From Sphingobium sp. TKS (GTDB lineage: Bacteria > Pseudomonadota > Alphaproteobacteria > Sphingomonadales > Sphingomonadaceae): a stretch of DNA of 64,000 nt. Where the stretch lies: the NCBI RefSeq assembly GCF_001563265.1, contig NZ_CP005083.1, positions 3,723,001 to 3,787,000 of the forward strand, given 5' to 3'. The translations under genes were made by a program, and so were the position numbers. Of the stretch, positions 60,863-64,000 are shown piece by piece (the stretch's first letter is position 1; every line of letters starts with the position of its first letter). The notes beneath the pieces were generated by a model that saw only the letters and a list, made by a program, of their open reading frames with translations, ran no database searches and was not told the DNA's origin.

Positions 60863-61984
60863 ATGAGAATGATGAAGGCAGCTCGCCTCCATGAAGTGGG
60901 CGGCAAATTCCAGGTGGATGAGATTGAGAAGCCCACTCCCGGGTATGACGAAATTATCGTTAAGGTCGAGTCCGCCAACTTGGTGCAGAACCTCCGCAAC
61001 GTCGTCTCGACCTATCCTATCGAGAAGCCGTTTCTGCCTCTTCCGGAGTTCCCTGCGATCTTCGGCCTCGACATAGCAGGGACGATCGCCGACGTCGGTG
61101 AGCGCGTGCGGAACCTCAAGCCGGGCGACCGAGTCTACATTGACACCGCGCGTTCGGCTGTGGACTCTTGGGAAACGCGTACCGGAGACCCGTTGAGTGA
61201 TCCCGATTTTGCCTTCCAAGGCTACTTCGGCATCGGCGAGGGTGCGCGAGCGCTTCACCGTGACTATCCGCACGGCGGTATGTGCGAGTACGTTAGGGCG
61301 CCCGCCCGCTCGGTGATCGGCATTCCGGACAACGTCACTTTCGACCAAGCATCACGTCTCGGCTACATCGGGACTTCATACGCCGCGATGCGAAAGGGAG
61401 ACGTACGTCCAGGGTCTAGTCTTCTCATCCTCGGTGCTACAGGCACTCTCGGTGTCGATGCAGTTCTGCTGGCTCTTGCGATGGGTGTAGGGAAAATCTT
61501 CGCGGTTGCCCGAAATGTCGAACTTCTTGAACGGGTCAAGGCATTCGCGCCGGACCGAATCAATATTATCTCGCTGTCCGATCAAGACCTCGGCGATTGG
61601 GTCCGCTCACTCAATTATGGCGGTCGAGGAGCAGATGTTGTCATTGACGCCCTTAACCACACCGCACCGGCATCGGTATCGATGAACGGCATCAATGCTC
61701 TACGCCGCGGCGGAAGATATATTTTTGTCGGTGCGATGCCGGAACCGCTACCAATACCGATTTACTTCCTGATGACACGGCAGATTCAAATCTTCACTTC
61801 CTTATGGTTCTCCACAGCTGAGGGCGAGGAGATCATGCGCATGGCCGAGGCAGGGACGCTTGAACTTGACCACTTCGAAATCAACTCCTTCTCTCTCGAT
61901 CAGGCGAATGAGGCGTTGCAGTCGGCCGAAGACCGCAAGGGCGGATTCACTTCGATCATCGTGCATCCGCACAAGAAGGCGTAA
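60863..61984 (+). CDS. Medium-chain (MDR) zinc-independent oxidoreductase
   Basis: A 373-residue MDR-family enzyme (start 60863, AAAGGAG site): MKAARLHEVGGKFQVDEI, FPAIFGLDIAGTIADVGERV, and Rossmann motif LLILGATGTLGVDAVLLA. No cysteine-rich zinc lobe is seen, so it resembles quinone oxidoreductase or enoyl reductase. It is separated from the CoA-transferase by 150 bases and may have its own promoter or belong to the end of the catabolic operon. Confidence 0.9.
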   Translation: MRMMKAARLHEVGGKFQVDEIEKPTPGYDEIIVKVESANLVQNLRNVVSTYPIEKPFLPLPEFPAIFGLDIAGTIADVGERVRNLKPGDRVYIDTARSAVDSWETRTGDPLSDPDFAFQGYFGIGEGARALHRDYPHGGMCEYVRAPARSVIGIPDNVTFDQASRLGYIGTSYAAMRKGDVRPGSSLLILGATGTLGVDAVLLALAMGVGKIFAVARNVELLERVKAFAPDRINIISLSDQDLGDWVRSLNYGGRGADVVIDALNHTAPASVSMNGINALRRGGRYIFVGAMPEPLPIPIYFLMTRQIQIFTSLWFSTAEGEEIMRMAEAGTLELDHFEINSFSLDQANEALQSAEDRKGGFTSIIVHPHKKA

Positions 61985-62018
61985 TTCCGCGATAAAGCGC
62001 CAATACTCATCGTGTGAG

Positions 62019-62060
62019 CCGCACCCCAACGTTGTAAAATTGTCTAACGTTGGGGTGCGG
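62019..62060. terminator. Perfect 15-bp inverted repeat after the catabolic operon
   Basis: CCGCACCCCAACGTT, 12-base AT-rich loop, exact complement at 62046-62060. It lies 35 bases after the oxidoreductase stop. No T-run follows, but the stem is strong enough to stop or stabilise the transcript. It is close to but outside the IS630 end. Confidence 0.7.
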
Positions 62061-62116
62061 ATCGCCCGTTGTCGGAACATTCATCCGTCTGATTCTGAAC
62101 AACCGTGTTCAAACTA

Positions 62117-63291
62117 GTCATCTGGAACTGAAGTAAGTAGCATTGTATGCTGCGCTCGCGAATGAGGAGCGTGGCATGGCGAACGCGGGCGGTCGACGGA
62201 CAGCGCCTCTTGTTTTGGAGGCTGACGAGCGGGAGTATCTTGAGCGACAGGTCCGTCGGCGCCGGATAGCGCGCTCGATGTCTGAGCGCTGCCGGATCAT
62301 TCTGCGGTGCGCCGACGGCATCCAAAGCAAAGTCGTTGCTGCCGAGCTTGGCGTACACGAGCACACAGTCGGGAAATGGCGTCGGCGCTTCCTGAAGGAC
62401 CGGGTCGAAGGGCTACTGGACGAGGCTCGACCTGGCAGGCCACGGACGATCGACGATGATCAGGTCGCTGCCGTGATCGAGCGCACGCTGCGATCGACGC
62501 CAGCCGATGCGACGCACTGGTCGATCCGCTCGATGGCCGGCGCGACCGGCTTCTCCCACACCACGATCCGGCGCATCTGGACAGCCTTCGGGCTGCAGCC
62601 GCATCGCTCGGAGACCTTCAAGCTCTCCACCGATCCGCTGTTCGTCGACAAGGTCCGCGACATTGTTGGCCTCTATCTGTCGCCGCCCAACCGCGCACCT
62701 TGTTCTCAGCGTCGACGAGAAATCTCAGATCCAGGCGCTCGACCGCGAACAGCCGGTCCTGCCGATGATGCCTGGCGTGCCTGAACGCCGCACCCACAGC
62801 TACATCCGGCACGGCACGACGTCGTTGTTCGCCGCGCTCGACATCGCGTCAGGCTTCGTGATCGGCAAATGCTACAAGCGCCACCGGGCGACGGAATTCC
62901 TCGACTTCCTCAAGCAGATTGAGGCGCAAGTGCCTCCCGACCTCGACATCCATATCGTCATGGACAATTACGCGACCCATAAAACCGCGCTCATCCGAAC
63001 CTGGCTCGCTCGTCGGCCGCATTACCATGTCCACTTCACCCCGACTTCGGCCTCATGGATCAACCAAGTCGAGCGCTGGTTCGCCGAACTGACCCGAAAG
63101 CAGCTGCGCCGCGGCGTACACACCTCGACCAACCAGCTCGAGCAGGACATCCGCTCCTTTATCGAACGTCACAATGAGAACCCGAAACCCTATCGCTGGA
63201 CCAAATCTGCCGACGAGATACTCGCCTCGGTCAAGCGATTCTGCCAGGCGACAGAGCGTAGTTTATGCGGCGAACTTTAGATTCACATGAC
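62117..63291 (+). mobile_element. IS630-family insertion sequence (1175 bp)
   Basis: Imperfect terminal inverted repeats: left GTCATCTGGAACTGAAGT and right complement GTCATGTGAATCTAAAGT, 14 of 18 matching. A TA dinucleotide borders each end (62115-62116 and 63292-63293), the target duplication typical of IS630/Tc1-mariner elements. The transposase gene inside is frameshifted. Confidence 0.88.
62176..63280 (+). pseudogene. Frameshifted IS630 transposase
   Basis: The first part (62176 to about 62697, starting MANAGGRRTAPLVLEADERE) encodes the N-terminal helix-turn-helix (IQSKVVAAELGVHEHTVGKW). The second part, in another frame to 63280, encodes the catalytic DDE domain (LVLSVDEKSQ; HIVMDNYATHKT; SASWINQVERWFAELTRK, with D, D and E). 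At about 62698 one extra C in GCGCACCTTG shifts the frame, where relatives read …RALVLSVDEKSQ. It is either dead or needs a +1 frameshift. Confidence 0.88.
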
Positions 63292-63293
63292 TA

Positions 63294-63453
63294 GCGAGAG
63301 CTATCATCCGCAAAGGGGCGGTTCTTGTGGGGCTTGTGCGATAATTTTGTGCAAATTGACGCCACGGCTTAGAGCGATCCGACTGGCCGCGCGCTACCCA
63401 TATAGCGCCGTAGCGGCCGGTCGGCTTCGCGGGGCTTGCCCCGCTCTCTCCGG
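63294..63453. other. Short intergenic region right of the IS element
   Basis: 160 bases, no gene. A small GCGGGG-CTTG-CCCCGC hairpin lies at 63428-63443, downstream of the DUF6118 stop on the minus strand, and may terminate it. Confidence 0.5.
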
Positions 63454-64000
63454 TCAAGGCTGCCGATACCGCACCCTGATCGTGCATCGCACCGGCTGCT
63501 TGGCCTTGGCGGCCTGCTGCTCGCAAGCGTCGATGGCTTCGTGATTGTCGCGGCGTAGCTCGGCGGCGTCGGCTATGGATTGCCATGCGTGCGGGCTGTC
63601 GGCCTGCATGATCCGGGTTCCCGCCTGCCATAGCGTTGGCTCGCGCACGGTGCGCGCGGCGAGGCGTTCGGGCCAATGCCAATCGGTCGGCGCGATACGC
63701 GCGACGAAACCGGGAAGCGCCGCCCATAGGAGGCACCCGGCGATGAAGCCGCCGCCAGCCCATCGCCAGCGTTCGCGTTCCTGCTGCGCGATGGTGGCGG
63801 CGGTGCCGATGGTCGTCCGCATGTCGCGGCGGGTGTCGGCAAGCTCGCGCTTCAACTCGGTAATCGCGGCCTGATCCTCGCGCCGCGCCAGCGCCGTCGC
63901 CACCTCGAAGCGGCTCTGGAACTCCTCCGGCGTCATTTGCAGGGCGGGCGCGCTCTCGATGGCGATCACGGATTTCGCCAGCTTGGCAAGGGTGTTGCTG
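63454..64000 (-). CDS. DUF6118 family protein, 5' end beyond the right edge
   Basis: The frame is open to the window edge. Visible sequence: a run leading through MTPEEFQSRFEVATALARRE, a coiled-coil (ITELKRELADTRRDMRTTIG), a transmembrane segment (WRWAGGGFIAGCLLWAALPG), then WHWPERLAARTVREPTLWQAGTRIMQ and PVRCTIRVRYRQP. It parallels the gene at 38975 closely, so a second Ti-type relaxase probably lies just beyond the edge on the minus strand. The upstream start is outside the window. Confidence 0.85.
   Translation of the reverse strand, partial: SNTLAKLAKSVIAIESAPALQMTPEEFQSRFEVATALARREDQAAITELKRELADTRRDMRTTIGTAATIAQQERERWRWAGGGFIAGCLLWAALPGFVARIAPTDWHWPERLAARTVREPTLWQAGTRIMQADSPHAWQSIADAAELRRDNHEAIDACEQQAAKAKQPVRCTIRVRYRQP

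Overview
The window looks like chromosome of a sphingomonad-type alphaproteobacterium (Sphingobium/Sphingomonas/Novosphingobium relatives). It is GC-rich, and several proteins carry features I associate with that group: TonB-receptor-heavy gene content, a Ti-type TraA relaxase with a DUF6118 partner, a Usg protein, and dnaN lying apart from dnaA. No rRNA, tRNA or CRISPR array was found. All function calls rest on reading the translations; no database search was run.

Region 1 (1-20661) is ordinary core chromosome. It holds a membrane GGDEF/EAL protein cut by the left edge, dnaN, rlmN, two paralogous small beta-barrel proteins, a cytochrome b / molybdopterin oxidoreductase pair, cfa, a DUF350 protein, a trypsin-like protease, two CHAP-domain proteins, recF, a VOC protein with a peroxiredoxin, a dienelactone-hydrolase-like enzyme, a GGCT-like protein, PspC, a DUF72 protein and a periplasmic cyclophilin. 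Strong hairpin terminators and two REP-like palindromes separate the units.

Region 2 (about 20662-51016) is best read as a 30-kb integrative element. A P4-type tyrosine integrase lies at its left end. A 14-bp direct repeat that reads as a tRNA 3' end (…CCA) on the minus strand occurs at both ends, and a second shared 14-mer, probably an integrase arm site, lies just inside each end. The cargo falls into modules: AlpA/Xis-like regulators; a RelE-HigA type toxin-antitoxin pair whose toxin seems to start at ATC; a siderophore receptor, two-component system, and a covalently-flavinylated-protein/ApbE/haem-membrane-protein cassette behind a Fur-like palindrome; a Tat protein + MNT-HEPN + duplicated sigma-region-4 cassette; a TraC/TraD/oriT/TraA mobilisation module; a membrane-anchored winged-helix regulator; an ECF41 sigma factor with its oxidoreductase and carboxymuconolactone-decarboxylase partners and two divergent promoters that match the ECF41 consensus; and a proteostasis module (CIRCE-controlled second groES-groEL, two Hsp20s, an NDUFS4-like complex I subunit, Usg).

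Region 3 (51017-64000) is accessory DNA, perhaps a second element in tandem. It has an IclR regulator, a TonB receptor and a tightly packed catabolic operon (cupin, MhpB-like extradiol dioxygenase, MhpC-like hydrolase, acyl-CoA dehydrogenase, MaoC/mesaconyl-CoA-hydratase-like enzyme, type III CoA-transferase, MDR reductase). These are followed by an IS630 element with a frameshifted transposase and the end of a second DUF6118 gene running off the right edge.

Most worth a second look: the flavinylation/haem cassette with its operator (29455-32458), the Tat/MNT-HEPN/tandem-sigma4 cassette (33082-35223), the paired ECF41 promoters (44112-44204), the ATC start of the RelE toxin (22948), the oriT (35871-35920) and the catabolic operon (52441-61984).
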